Assembly: GCF_000142905.1 (NCBI RefSeq)
Contig: NW_013657676.1
Location: forward strand, 134,153 to 198,152
Direction of reading: 5' to 3'
Length of the DNA: 64,000 nucleotides
Source: Thecamonas trahens ATCC 50062
Taxonomy: Eukaryota; Apusozoa; Apusomonadida; Apusomonadidae
This document shows, in pieces, positions 19,135 through 27,837 of this stretch. The first letter of the stretch is position 1. Each line of letters opens with the position of its first letter. Made by a program: the position numbers and the translations under genes. A model generated the notes under the pieces. That model saw only the letters and a list, made by a program, of their open reading frames with translations, was not told where the DNA came from and did no database searches.

Positions 19135-19392
19135 ATGGCGGCCTTTGCCGTCGTAGCCCAGATTGTGCATGCTGTCTTCCGCTGGATCACCGGCCAGACA
19201 AAACCCTCCAAGGACACATCGTCGCTGCAGGACGTCACCATGTCGTGTCCCTTTGGTGGCACGGCCTCGTTATCGCCGCCGAGCTCCCCAAAGTCAGCGT
19301 CCTTCCCCTCTGCCCCGCCGTCTGCGGCTGCATCGTGTCCGGTCTCAGGCGCTACTGTCCCAGCCACCGTTGCTCCGGTTGCCCCGTCATAG
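19135..19392 (+). CDS. Small protein with hydrophobic N-terminus and Ser/Pro-rich tail
   Basis: 85 residues. The first 20 residues (MAAFAVVAQIVHAVFRWITG) form an amphipathic or membrane-associated helix. The rest is Ser/Pro/Ala-rich with a CPFGG motif and no recognisable domain. Support as a gene comes from the well-formed upstream intron (19011-19116) placing this ATG as the first usable start of the spliced message, and from the stop codon lying before the convergent OXLD1 gene. The family is unknown, and chance coding cannot be excluded. Confidence 0.4.
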   Translation: MAAFAVVAQIVHAVFRWITGQTKPSKDTSSLQDVTMSCPFGGTASLSPPSSPKSASFPSAPPSAAASCPVSGATVPATVAPVAPS

Positions 19393-19659
19393 CATCGGGC
19401 CACGCCTCGTCGCGCTCCTTATCAACTGGCTCTCGCTCAAACCCCAAGTGTGTTATCCATGACGCGGTCCGCGCTCAAGTCTGCCCCTCTGATCCAAGGG
19501 TGGGACGCGTGCTCCGCCGAGCCCCTCTCTGCTGCTGACACCGCCAGGCATTCCTTGCATGCCTGCCTGAGCGGTCGCGCAGAGCTTCCAACACACAGCC
19601 ACCGTCGAGATAGCCCGGTCCTCTGCGCAATGAACATACCAGAGGCTTCGACGCCGTCC

Positions 19660-20079
19660 TCACCCGCCGCCGGCTCCGCGCTTGGCCGCCAGCTGGGCCT
19701 CTAACTGCGCAAACGCGCTCATGGACGCCACTTGCTGCGCATCCACTGCGTCTGCCTCGGCACCTGTGGAACGGTCGCTGCCGTCGAGCGCGTCACTCGC
19801 CTTGGCCGCCGCCGCGCTCTCGGCCCGCGCCGCCATCTCCACCTGGTACTCGTTGAGCTCCTTAAAGTACTCGATCCACACACAGTCGACGCATCCCGAG
19901 CCGCAGCAGTTGAGCGGCTCGCTCGGCGGGAGGAGGACATCGACATCATGCCCGCCGTCGCCGCCGTCACCACCGTCGCCACCGCCGGCAACGCCGCTCC
20001 CCGACACCGCCCGCATCGCCGACCACTTCACGCCGCGTGCTGCCTGGACGAGCCTCCGCCCCACGCCGACTCGCAGCAT
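19660..20079 (-). CDS. OXLD1: Oxidoreductase-like domain protein (OXLD1 type)
   Basis: 139 residues from the ATG at 20079. A longer upstream frame would overlap the divergent SELENOO start, so I rejected it. The N-terminus (MLRVGVGRRLVQAARGVKW) is a convincing mitochondrial presequence. The core, LLPPSEPLNCCGSGCVDC followed by VWIEYFKELNEY, is the Oxidored-like signature, with the CCxSGCxxCVW cysteine cluster. A charged, Ala-rich C-terminal tail follows. The family is small and poorly understood; the Cys cluster suggests metal binding or a mitochondrial redox/assembly role. Only 67 bp separate its start from that of SELENOO on the other strand, so the two are probably co-transcribed from one promoter. 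Confidence 0.88.
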   Translation of the reverse strand: MLRVGVGRRLVQAARGVKWSAMRAVSGSGVAGGGDGGDGGDGGHDVDVLLPPSEPLNCCGSGCVDCVWIEYFKELNEYQVEMAARAESAAAAKASDALDGSDRSTGAEADAVDAQQVASMSAFAQLEAQLAAKRGAGGG

Positions 20080-20146
20080 CGTGACCCAAGCCGCAACCGG
20101 TCTCCGCCCGTAACGAGCTGTGAGAGAAGTGGCCGTGGGCGGCGGT
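20080..20146. promoter_or_regulatory. 67-bp shared promoter of OXLD1 and SELENOO
   Basis: The distance between the two start codons is 67 bp. No TATA-like element is seen; GC-rich with CCGCCC and GGGCGG. Transcription must start inside or beyond this interval on both strands, so overlapping 5' ends are possible. Confidence 0.55.
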
Positions 20147-21949
20147 ATGCGATCGCCTACGCCCTGGCTCCGCCTCGGACCCTCGGCCGCTGCCGCCCTC
20201 CGCACCGCGCCGCAAGCCGCGCCGGCCCCTCACGCCGACGCCCACTTTGTGGTCACAGCACCCACACCTGTCGAGGCCCCGCGCCTTGCCGCACTCTCGC
20301 TTCCGGCCTGGCGCGCTGCGGGCGTCGAGCTGCCCGACGATCCGGCGTCGTCACCCGACGTCGTCGACGTTCTCGCCGGCAACTCACTCCCGCCTGGCGC
20401 CAGCCCGGTCGCTCACGTCTATGCCGGCCATCAGTTTGGATCATTCTCTGGCCAACTTGGCGATGGCGCTGCCATGCTCCTCGGCACCATTGCCGGTGAC
20501 GAGAGGCCCCCGATGGAACTGCAGCTCAAGGGCGCCGGCCTCACCCCGTGCTCACGGTCGGGAGACGGGCGCAAGGTTCTGCGGTCGTCGCTCCGCGAGA
20601 TGGTCGCGTCCGAGGCCATGGCCGCCCTTTGCGTGCCCACCACTCGTTCGGGCTCGCTTGTTATCTCTGACACGACTGTAGTCCGCGACATCAACTACGA
20701 CGGACGCCCCGCAGCCGAGCCAGCCGCGGTCATCACCCGACTGGCGCCGTCGTTCTTCCGCTTTGGCTCGTTTGAGCTCTGCCTCCCGCCTGATCCGCGC
20801 ACCCTCCGCAGTGGGCCATCGCATCGCTCGCCGCACATTCTCACCGAGCTCTTCGACTATGTGGTCGAAACCCACTTTGCCGAGTTGGCGGTGCATGAGA
20901 CCTCCCGCGCCGCCCGAGTCGCCGCCTGGCTCGACCACGTCGCCGCATCAACCGGTGCGCTCGTCGCCCACTGGCAGGCACTCGGCTTTTGCCACGGCGT
21001 CCTCAACACTGACAACATGTCCATCCACGGCATTACCCTCGACTATGGCCCGTTTGCCTTTATGGGCGCCTACGATCCCGAGTATGCCTGCAACGCGTCG
21101 GATCCCACCGGGCGCTACTCCTACGCCGCCCAGCCTGAGGTCTGCGCCTGGAACTGCATCCGCCTCGCCAACGCCCTCGATCCGCTGCTCCCCGCCGACA
21201 ACGGCGAGGATATTGTAAGCAATGCTTTCGAGTCCGCGTACAGCGAGACGCTCGCCTCGCTTGCCCGCCGCAAACTCGGCCTCGCGCCGACCGCGCCGCA
21301 GCAGGTCGCCCTGGATGCCTTTGAGTCCCTTCGCGCCACCATGGCAGCCACCGCCGCCGACTACACTGCCACTTTCCGCGCACTTGGTGCCACGTACCGT
21401 GCTCCCAACGAGCTAGCGGCGCACCTGGCGGAAACAACCTGTGCCTCCCGCGAGTTTCTTCTCGACCGCGACGCGCCGACCGTGCCGTCGCACCAGCTCG
21501 ATGCCCTCCTCGCCTTGCCCAACGTCCAGCTTCCGCCGGGGCTGCTCAACGCCGAGCTCCGCAAGCGTGAGCGGCGCAAACTCTACGCCGAAGCCTACGC
21601 CACTGACGACGACAAAGCCAAGAACGATGAAAGGGTCTGGTACGACTTCCTTACCAACACGCTCGCGCCGCTGGTGGCGGAGCACGGGCTGGGCGATCCG
21701 GCCGCCCGAATGCTCGCCATGAACGCTGCCAATCCGTGGATTGTCCCGCACAACTGGATGCTTGAGGCCGCCATCCGTGCTCTCGAGGATAACTCGGACA
21801 CAGCCCCGCTCGAAGCACTCCTCGGCCTCGACTACTTTGTCGAGAGCGACGAGCACCGCCAAGCGTGCGTCGCTAGCCTCGGCCTCGCCGACTCGGGCCG
21901 GCTGCGCCACCTCGACACAGTCCCGCCGCGGCTCTCATGATCCTCGTAG
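20147..21949 (+). CDS. SELENOO: Selenoprotein O (YdiU-family protein adenylyltransferase), UGA decoded as Sec
   Basis: 600 residues if the TGA at 21938-21940 is read as selenocysteine; the next codons are TCC TCG TAG, so the end is LS-Sec-SS. In this family the Sec (or Cys in bacterial YdiU, ending CSS) is the third residue from the C-terminus, followed by Ser-Ser, which matches exactly. I chose the ATG at 20147; the frame upstream starts only with GTG. Its N-terminus is Arg-containing without early acidic residues, fitting mitochondrial import. Kinase-like pseudokinase motifs: VYAGHQFGSFSGQLGDGAAM at about 90, LQLKGAGLTPCSRSGDGRK at about 127, HGVLNTDNM at about 280 and LDYGPFAFM. Family role: transfers AMP from ATP to Ser/Thr/Tyr of redox proteins in mitochondria. 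A SECIS element is expected in the 3' UTR (21950-22169), but I could not identify one by eye. Confidence 0.9.
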
Positions 21950-22169
21950 ATCGATGTCTTTCTCGTCTTTTAAGCATGCGGCTGATGCCAGCTGAGCTTA
22001 CGCCTTGCTTTGCCTGCTGCCCTGACGGCACGAGGGCCCAACCATGCCGGCGCTGCCGGCGTGGCGCCTTTGCGCTCGAGCAACTCGACTTACTTTTGCA
22101 GGCACACATGTGAGCTTGCGCGTAGATTTTACTTGAACACGGAAAAGAGACAAGCCAAGCCAGACGCGA

Positions 22170-25100
22170 TCAGCGGCGTGCCTTTTCGTGCTTGACTGCG
22201 CTTAGGGCGGCGGCGAGGGCGGCCTCGGCCTTGGCCAGCTCGCCGTCGGAGAGGAGCGCAGTTTGTGCGGTGGAGACTTTGGCGAGGGCAGCGATCGAGT
22301 CGTCGGTGAGAGCTGGGGCCGACGGCGCGGCATCGTCGTCATCCTTGGACGCTGCCGTCGAGTGGCGGAGCGACATAAACTTGTCCATGGTCTTGACGAG
22401 GCCCGAGGTCTTTGTGGAGAGGATGGCCTTCTTGGTCTCCTGGTTCTCGCAGTGAACTTTGACCTTGTCGCGCATGTCCGGAAAGTCATTAAAGGCTTGC
22501 AGGAGAACGTTGCGATGAACACGAGCAACCTCGGTCTTGTCAAGGGTGACGACGTCGGCGGAGATGGGTTCGCGGCCGGTGCCAAACGAGAGCTCGCCAA
22601 ACGACTCGTGCTTCTCAAAGAGGGCGCCGGCGGCAGAGCCCGAAGTGAAGCGGACCGAGCCGCGGGTGAGAAAGTAGAGGTGCAGGTCCGACTCGACCGA
22701 GGTGACGACGTGCTCGCCCTTGGCAAACTCGAGGACTTCGGCCGACTCGACAAGCAGGTCAAGGAAAGCATCGTCGGCGCCGTCGAACATGGGGAGGAGG
22801 CCGAGGAACTCGCGCATCTCGCGGAGGGCAATGGCACGGAAGCCGGCCTGCACAATGTCGTACACGTAGTGGAGGACGTCCGAGGCGACGTCCTTGGTGG
22901 TGACGGACGACGAGACACGGCGCCACTGGTCGAGCGAGGCCGTGAGGTCGTCGCGGAGGTAGTCCGAGTTGAGGCCCGAGAGCAGGCGGTTGATGGCGAC
23001 CTCGACGTGGCGGCGCGACGAGTTCCATGCCGTCACCTGGGCCGGGATGAGGTTGTTGGAAAAGGCCTTGCCAAAAATGTCCTCAAAGGTTGACTCGACA
23101 CGGTCGAGGTCTGAGCGGAAAGGCGCCAGATCAATGTCCTGCAGCCGCTCGGCGAGGCTCTGCTTCTGCTGCGACGCCTCGATCCGCTGCAGCCGCTCCA
23201 TAGCGACCTTGTGGAAGTGCTGCTTGAGGTGCGGGTACTTGGTGAGCGCGTCCTCGAGGACCGAAGCGTCGAGCTCGTACGTCGTGACGTAGTTGCGTGC
23301 CCGGATCGAGGCCGTGCGCGGCCGCTTGAGGAGGACGGCAATCTCGCCAAAGAACGAGCCCTCCTTGAGGTTGGCCACGCACGCGCCCGACTCGAGGAGG
23401 ACGTCGACGGCGCCCTTGGTGACAAAGAACATCGACGATCCGGGGTCGCCGCACCGCATGATAAACTTGCCTGGTGGGTGGACCTGCTCGCGCATTTTGC
23501 GGATGAGAAGCGTAAAGAACGCGCCCTGCGAGACACCGCCAAACATGGGAACCTTGGCCATGACCTCGGCGAGGTCGACCTTGACAGAGAACTTGACACC
23601 CTCCTCGAGAGCGAGGTCGACGGTGTCCTCCAGCGTCATGAGCGTGGCGGTGAGCTCCTCGGCCATAGCCTTGTCGCCCGGGTTCCGCGCGAGATGCGCG
23701 GTCTGGCTCTCGAGCTCATCGGTGAGCGAAGCGATGCGCGACGCGAGGTCCTGCAGCTGGACCCGCTTGTCGTCCTGGAGGTTGGTCTCCATGAGGTCGC
23801 GCAGGAGCTTGGAAATGCGTTTGAGCACGTCCTTGGCGAGCATTGACGCCGCGCGCATCTTGAACACGTCGCCGAGGCCCTCCTTGACCTTGGCGAGCAC
23901 AATGGTGACGTCCTTGGACGCGTCGCGCATCTTCTGGCGGTAGGTCTTTTCGGCGACGCTGCCGTCAGGCTTGGCTGGCGGCATGGGCTCAGGCTCGCGC
24001 ATGGGCTCGGGCTCGGGGGTGCTGACGGAGGCAGCCGTTGCCATCCACTCGCGTGGTGTCTGAGTCTCGACTTGGATCGATTCCTTGGTCAGCTTGGCCA
24101 TGAGCTCGGCGAGCTGTGAGTCCTTCGAGTCCGAGTCCGATGCGGCGGCGTTCAGTGCGGCCTGGAGCTCAGACTCCTTCGCCGCCGCGTCTCCGAGCTG
24201 CGAGCGCAGGCCACGGACCTCGTCCTCAAGACGGCGATTCTCGCGGCGGAGGGACTTGCGGTCTGAGACGACGCTGTCAAGCCTGGCCTTGAGCGCGACA
24301 ATCTCGGCCTCGAGCTTGCTCACCAGCTCCTCGTAGTCGGTGGTGGGCTCGGTCTGGCACGGGATCTCAACGGTCCGCGTTCGGCGCTTGACCTGGACAC
24401 CCTTGGACCGGAAGCGACCGTCGCCGCCGAGCGAGAGGAACTCGGACTTTGAGCCACAGTACGGACAGGTCTTGGTGCGGCGAATGGGGACGGCAGCAGG
24501 CTTACTGGGCGAGCGGGAGGCTGGTGCAGCGGTGGGGACGAGGAACGACTGCGCACGGAACGGAACCGGGCGCGAGGGCACGCGAGCACCGCGGGTAGTC
24601 GACGTGGTGACAGCCGATGACGAGACGCTCGTCGAGCCGTCGTCACTCAGCGTGTCGGTGCCAACAGCGGCGCCGCGGACAAACGACCGAGATTGCATGA
24701 TGGGCATGGGCGAGGGCGGCGTGAGCAACGTCGACTTGTCAAACTTGTTGATCTGCGGCACAAACGAGCACTCTTGCACTTCGGCGGCGGCAGCAGCAGC
24801 AGCCTTGGCCTCGCGGGCAGCCTGCTTCTTGGTCTCGGCCTCGCGGTGCCACTCGTACGTCCGCTCCACAAGGGGGGCGCTGGGTGAGACGGCCTCAGAC
24901 TTTTTGTTGATAGCCGGTTCAAAGGGACACTCGGCGGCGAGAGCCTCGACTTGGGCCTGCTCAGCCGCCTTGCGCCGCTTCTTCAGGTCGAGCGCGTTTT
25001 GGTACAGATCGCGGCGCGAGTGGCGGTCACGGTCACGGACGTTGGTAGCCGGGTGAAACGTGAGCTCGGCGTCATGGTCGTGGTGGCAGCGGCCGTGGGT

Positions 25101-25658
25101 GTTGTGGTACCGCCGCCGCGACTCCTCCTCGGGCACCTTAGGCATCCGCCGCGAGCGCTCGTTGAGCTCGGGCTCGAACGAGTGATCATGGGTACATCCA
25201 AGGTGCGATGCGGCATAAATCGAGATGTCCCCGGCCTGCAGCGCCTTGGACGCGTTGGTCTTGGCCTCCTCGCCGCGGCCAGAGCCCAAGCCCGAGCCCG
25301 AGCCTGCGCCAGGCTCGCGCGAGTGGGCGTGTGCGCCCAGATCAACAACTTCGGCCAAAAATTGCGACTCGGCCTTTGGCCGCCGCCGCCGCCGCTTCTT
25401 CCTCTTTGCTCCTGCGCCAGCCGTATTCCCGCCCGGCGCAGCCGCTGCTGCTGCCGCTGACGTGCCCTCTAGCGCTGAGAGCGTCGTTCGCGATGGCAGC
25501 GCGCCGCCCTCGGAGCCCGAGGTGCTCTTGGTTGCCGATGCCGACACGACAGGAAGAGCCGAGACCAACGGGTCCAGCACCGCCGAGTTGCGTCGCAGCC
25601 ACTGGGCGGAACGCTGCTGTGCAGCCACTGCCGAACCTCTCCTCCCAGACCGTGGCAT
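22170..25658 (-). CDS. Soluble coiled-coil protein with two cyclic-nucleotide-binding domains
   Basis: 1162 residues from the ATG at 25658; the longer frame starts with GTG. The N-terminal 300 residues carry four copies of an F-x-P-x-[IL/T]-N motif (HSFEPELN, LTFHPATN, CPFEPAIN, CSFVPQIN at about 158, 199, 245 and 297), followed by charged residues; this motif is common in flagellar/axonemal proteins of protists. A possible zinc ribbon half (CPYCGSKSEF) and a long coiled coil follow. CNB domain 1 (about 692-820) has an intact phosphate-binding cassette: FFGEIAVLL then RPRTAS, with the conserved Glu and Arg. CNB 2 (about 954-1060, FGELSF then GREPISA) lacks the cassette Arg. No transmembrane helix is present, so it is not a channel. 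It is likely a cAMP/cGMP-responsive structural or regulatory protein; flagellar location is inference. It is convergent with SELENOO. Confidence 0.83.
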   Translation of the reverse strand: MPRSGRRGSAVAAQQRSAQWLRRNSAVLDPLVSALPVVSASATKSTSGSEGGALPSRTTLSALEGTSAAAAAAAPGGNTAGAGAKRKKRRRRRPKAESQFLAEVVDLGAHAHSREPGAGSGSGLGSGRGEEAKTNASKALQAGDISIYAASHLGCTHDHSFEPELNERSRRMPKVPEEESRRRYHNTHGRCHHDHDAELTFHPATNVRDRDRHSRRDLYQNALDLKKRRKAAEQAQVEALAAECPFEPAINKKSEAVSPSAPLVERTYEWHREAETKKQAAREAKAAAAAAAEVQECSFVPQINKFDKSTLLTPPSPMPIMQSRSFVRGAAVGTDTLSDDGSTSVSSSAVTTSTTRGARVPSRPVPFRAQSFLVPTAAPASRSPSKPAAVPIRRTKTCPYCGSKSEFLSLGGDGRFRSKGVQVKRRTRTVEIPCQTEPTTDYEELVSKLEAEIVALKARLDSVVSDRKSLRRENRRLEDEVRGLRSQLGDAAAKESELQAALNAAASDSDSKDSQLAELMAKLTKESIQVETQTPREWMATAASVSTPEPEPMREPEPMPPAKPDGSVAEKTYRQKMRDASKDVTIVLAKVKEGLGDVFKMRAASMLAKDVLKRISKLLRDLMETNLQDDKRVQLQDLASRIASLTDELESQTAHLARNPGDKAMAEELTATLMTLEDTVDLALEEGVKFSVKVDLAEVMAKVPMFGGVSQGAFFTLLIRKMREQVHPPGKFIMRCGDPGSSMFFVTKGAVDVLLESGACVANLKEGSFFGEIAVLLKRPRTASIRARNYVTTYELDASVLEDALTKYPHLKQHFHKVAMERLQRIEASQQKQSLAERLQDIDLAPFRSDLDRVESTFEDIFGKAFSNNLIPAQVTAWNSSRRHVEVAINRLLSGLNSDYLRDDLTASLDQWRRVSSSVTTKDVASDVLHYVYDIVQAGFRAIALREMREFLGLLPMFDGADDAFLDLLVESAEVLEFAKGEHVVTSVESDLHLYFLTRGSVRFTSGSAAGALFEKHESFGELSFGTGREPISADVVTLDKTEVARVHRNVLLQAFNDFPDMRDKVKVHCENQETKKAILSTKTSGLVKTMDKFMSLRHSTAASKDDDDAAPSAPALTDDSIAALAKVSTAQTALLSDGELAKAEAALAAALSAVKHEKARR

Positions 25659-25990
25659 GGGGAGGTGTGCGTGGAGGAGGGGGAGGGGGGGAGTGGGGTG
25701 GTGGACTTGAGGCTGCGGCTGCGGCTGGCGGTGGTGCTGGTGCACAAGTGGCGGAGAGCCAATTCGTCAGTTGGCAAGGTTCCCCCCTCCTGCCGGCCAC
25801 ACGTGAATTATGGTTCAATCCCGGCGGGATGTGTAATTTTTACTATTGTGTACCGGGAAACAGTGGGTGCCGGGTCGTGGTGGTGGGTGAGACGGCTGCC
25901 GAGTCGCAGCGAGGCAACACTGCGGCGGGGACGAGTCGGTCGGGGTCGGGGGCGGGGGTGGGGCCAACACACCTCTCTACCGTGTGAACC
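25659..25990. promoter_or_regulatory. Divergent region between CNB protein and TAF13 genes
   Basis: Head-to-head region of 332 bp with G-rich plus-strand tracts beside the CNB gene. No gene seen; the long open frames here are low-complexity. Confidence 0.5.
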
Positions 25991-26722
25991 ATGAATGGGG
26001 TTAGCGAGGAGGTGCCTCCTCCACAGGCCGGGAGCGAGCAGGCCGGGCTGGGGGCTACACGCGAGCTGGCTGGGCCTGCGGCCGCGGACGAGCAGCATGC
26101 CGCGGTCGGGCAGGAGGCAGAAGTCCAGCCGATGGTGACAGAGGAAGCTCAGGAGAGCCCCGCTGCAGAGGCAGACAAGACGGGCGGCGAGGGCGAGGCG
26201 GTCGAGGTCCAGGCTGAGGGTGGAAGTAGGAAGCGGGCGCGAGACGACGGTGGTGAGGGCGAGGACGAGGTTGATGACGAGCGGTTGGCCAAGGAGCGGC
26301 TGGCGTGCCTGGCGTATCTGGACGAGCAGCGACGTGCGCTCGAGGCCGACATCCGCGGTCGGACCGCGGCCGAGGTGGTGGTGGATGGTGAGCTCAAGCC
26401 GCACAGCCTCTTTACCTCGATGCTGGAGGAGATGGTGTTTGGTTTTGGCGACGTCTCGCAGCCGCTGTCGGCTACGGTCAACGCCGTTGAAGACATTGTC
26501 GTCGACTACATCCGCTCGATGACCCTTGCCGCGCTGCAAGTCGCCGAGCGTCGTGGCAAGCTCATGGCCGAGGACTTTCTCTTTCTCATCCGCAATGACG
26601 ACAAAAAGTACGAGCGCGTTCGCGAGCTCCTCAACATGCGCGAGGTCATCAAGCGCGAGCGTGCCAACTTTGAGCAAGAGAAGACCATGCTCGAGCCGGC
26701 CACAAAGCGCCGCAAGCGATGA
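25991..26722 (+). CDS. TAF13: TFIID subunit TAF13
   Basis: Single exon, 243 residues, twice the usual length because of a roughly 130-residue acidic, Glu/Ala-rich N-terminal extension with a basic patch (SRKRARDD). The C-terminal about 110 residues are the TAF13 histone fold: LFTSMLEEMVFGFGDVSQPL, then AVEDIVVDYIRSMTLAAL, then LMAEDFLFLIRNDDKKYERV, followed by ELLNMREVIKRER. TAF13 pairs with TAF11 through this fold in TFIID and contributes to TBP regulation at core promoters. It ends in a basic KRRKR tail. Head-to-head with the CNB gene. Confidence 0.93.
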   Translation: MNGVSEEVPPPQAGSEQAGLGATRELAGPAAADEQHAAVGQEAEVQPMVTEEAQESPAAEADKTGGEGEAVEVQAEGGSRKRARDDGGEGEDEVDDERLAKERLACLAYLDEQRRALEADIRGRTAAEVVVDGELKPHSLFTSMLEEMVFGFGDVSQPLSATVNAVEDIVVDYIRSMTLAALQVAERRGKLMAEDFLFLIRNDDKKYERVRELLNMREVIKRERANFEQEKTMLEPATKRRKR

Positions 26723-27078
26723 TGGCTGCCGGCCAGGCCCGCCCACGTGGTGCCGGTCCCTGTCCACGCCCGCTGTGTCACGCCCCACTCCCTTCCCTCC
26801 ACACGCCCCTCTCCCCACTCCCCACCTCCCACTCCCCACCCCAAGGATATATCGCCTGTCAGAAACAATGAACTCTGGCCAGCCTGTCAGCCGACGTTCT
26901 CTGAAGCAGTGGCTCGTGTGGTAGCAGCCGTAAAGCCGACGGATCGGCGACAGCGGTAGGAGTGACGAGCCGTCTTTGCACACCGCCACCACCGCCACCA
27001 CCGCCACCACCGCCACCACCACCACCCCCCCCCTTCTTTCCACCCCACCTCACTCCCACCCCACTCCGCCACACAACC
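26723..27078. other. Intergenic region with CCACCG repeat
   Basis: No gene. A tandem CCACCG-type triplet repeat and C-run occupy about 26980-27035, immediately before the next gene; it could form the 5' leader or an intron pyrimidine tract. Confidence 0.6.
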
Positions 27079-27726
27079 ATGGAAGGCACATGGGGTGTCC
27101 GCTCTCCGTGCGGCCTCCACCCGCAGCCGCCGCTGTACACCCTCGGCGCCGCCACCCGGTCGTCACCGCGTCCGCCAACCCGCCGTGGGCCGCTTGACAC
27201 GCAGGCTGGCCCAGACTCGCCGTCTGCACCTCGCGCCAAGGTCGATGTGGACGTGGATGGGTATGGTGATGGCGCTGGTGCTGGCGCTGGCGTGGAAGCG
27301 GTCGACGAGCATGCTGGTCCGTCGGTGCGGTACGGGCCCGGGCGCGGACAGCCGCTGCGGCGGTACGTACCGCGGGCCACACCGGCACAGATGGTGGCGA
27401 CGGCGGTGGCCGAGGAGCAGGCCAACGCGGCGGTGGACGAGGCGGCGCTGGTGGCATCGTCGCTCGAAGCTGCTGCCATCTCGGGCTTCTCATCGCAAGC
27501 CGAGCTGGCCGAGACCATCCGCAAACCATCGCGCCCGCTCCGCTCGCCGTACCAGCGCTCGGCCGTCCCGGTCACCACCAACGAGCAGTACGGCTGGGAG
27601 GAAGCCGATCGCCTCTCGGGCCTCTACGACGACACCTCGCGGTATCCGGTCCGCCGCTCCGACGAGTCCAAGTTCTTTGACCAGTTCTACGGCCACGGCT
27701 TCGGCGCCGTCCTCTGCACCCGGTAG
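27079..27726 (+). CDS. Uncharacterised 215-residue protein, possible flagellar microtubule inner protein
   Basis: Single exon. I chose the ATG at 27079, since the open frame upstream encodes only a poly-Pro run from the CCACCG repeat. The N-terminal half is Pro/Gly/Ala-rich and basic. An Ala-rich helix (AEEQANAAVDEAALVASSLE) is followed by a conserved-looking C-terminal segment: PVTTNEQYGWEEADRL, then DDTSRYPVRRSDESKFF and YGHGFGAVLCTR. The TTNEQYG stretch resembles a short motif in several axonemal microtubule inner proteins (Pierce-type, TTNQTYG), and a tail consisting of a short aromatic patch is also typical of them. This resemblance is short and the assignment is tentative. Confidence 0.65.
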   Translation: MEGTWGVRSPCGLHPQPPLYTLGAATRSSPRPPTRRGPLDTQAGPDSPSAPRAKVDVDVDGYGDGAGAGAGVEAVDEHAGPSVRYGPGRGQPLRRYVPRATPAQMVATAVAEEQANAAVDEAALVASSLEAAAISGFSSQAELAETIRKPSRPLRSPYQRSAVPVTTNEQYGWEEADRLSGLYDDTSRYPVRRSDESKFFDQFYGHGFGAVLCTR

Positions 27727-27837
27727 TGAGCGATGCCGATGCCGGGCTTGCCGAAAAGCGGCGCGCCAGTAACATGCATGCAGGTCTAGACCCCCGGCTG
27801 CGCCGTAGCTTCATTCGCCCGAGGACAGTGCCGCACC

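Noticed and set aside
21950-22169. SECIS element in the SELENOO 3' UTR
   Set aside because: Several UGA and GA steps and hairpins exist, but I could not fit a canonical quartet with apical AA by eye, so no feature is claimed.
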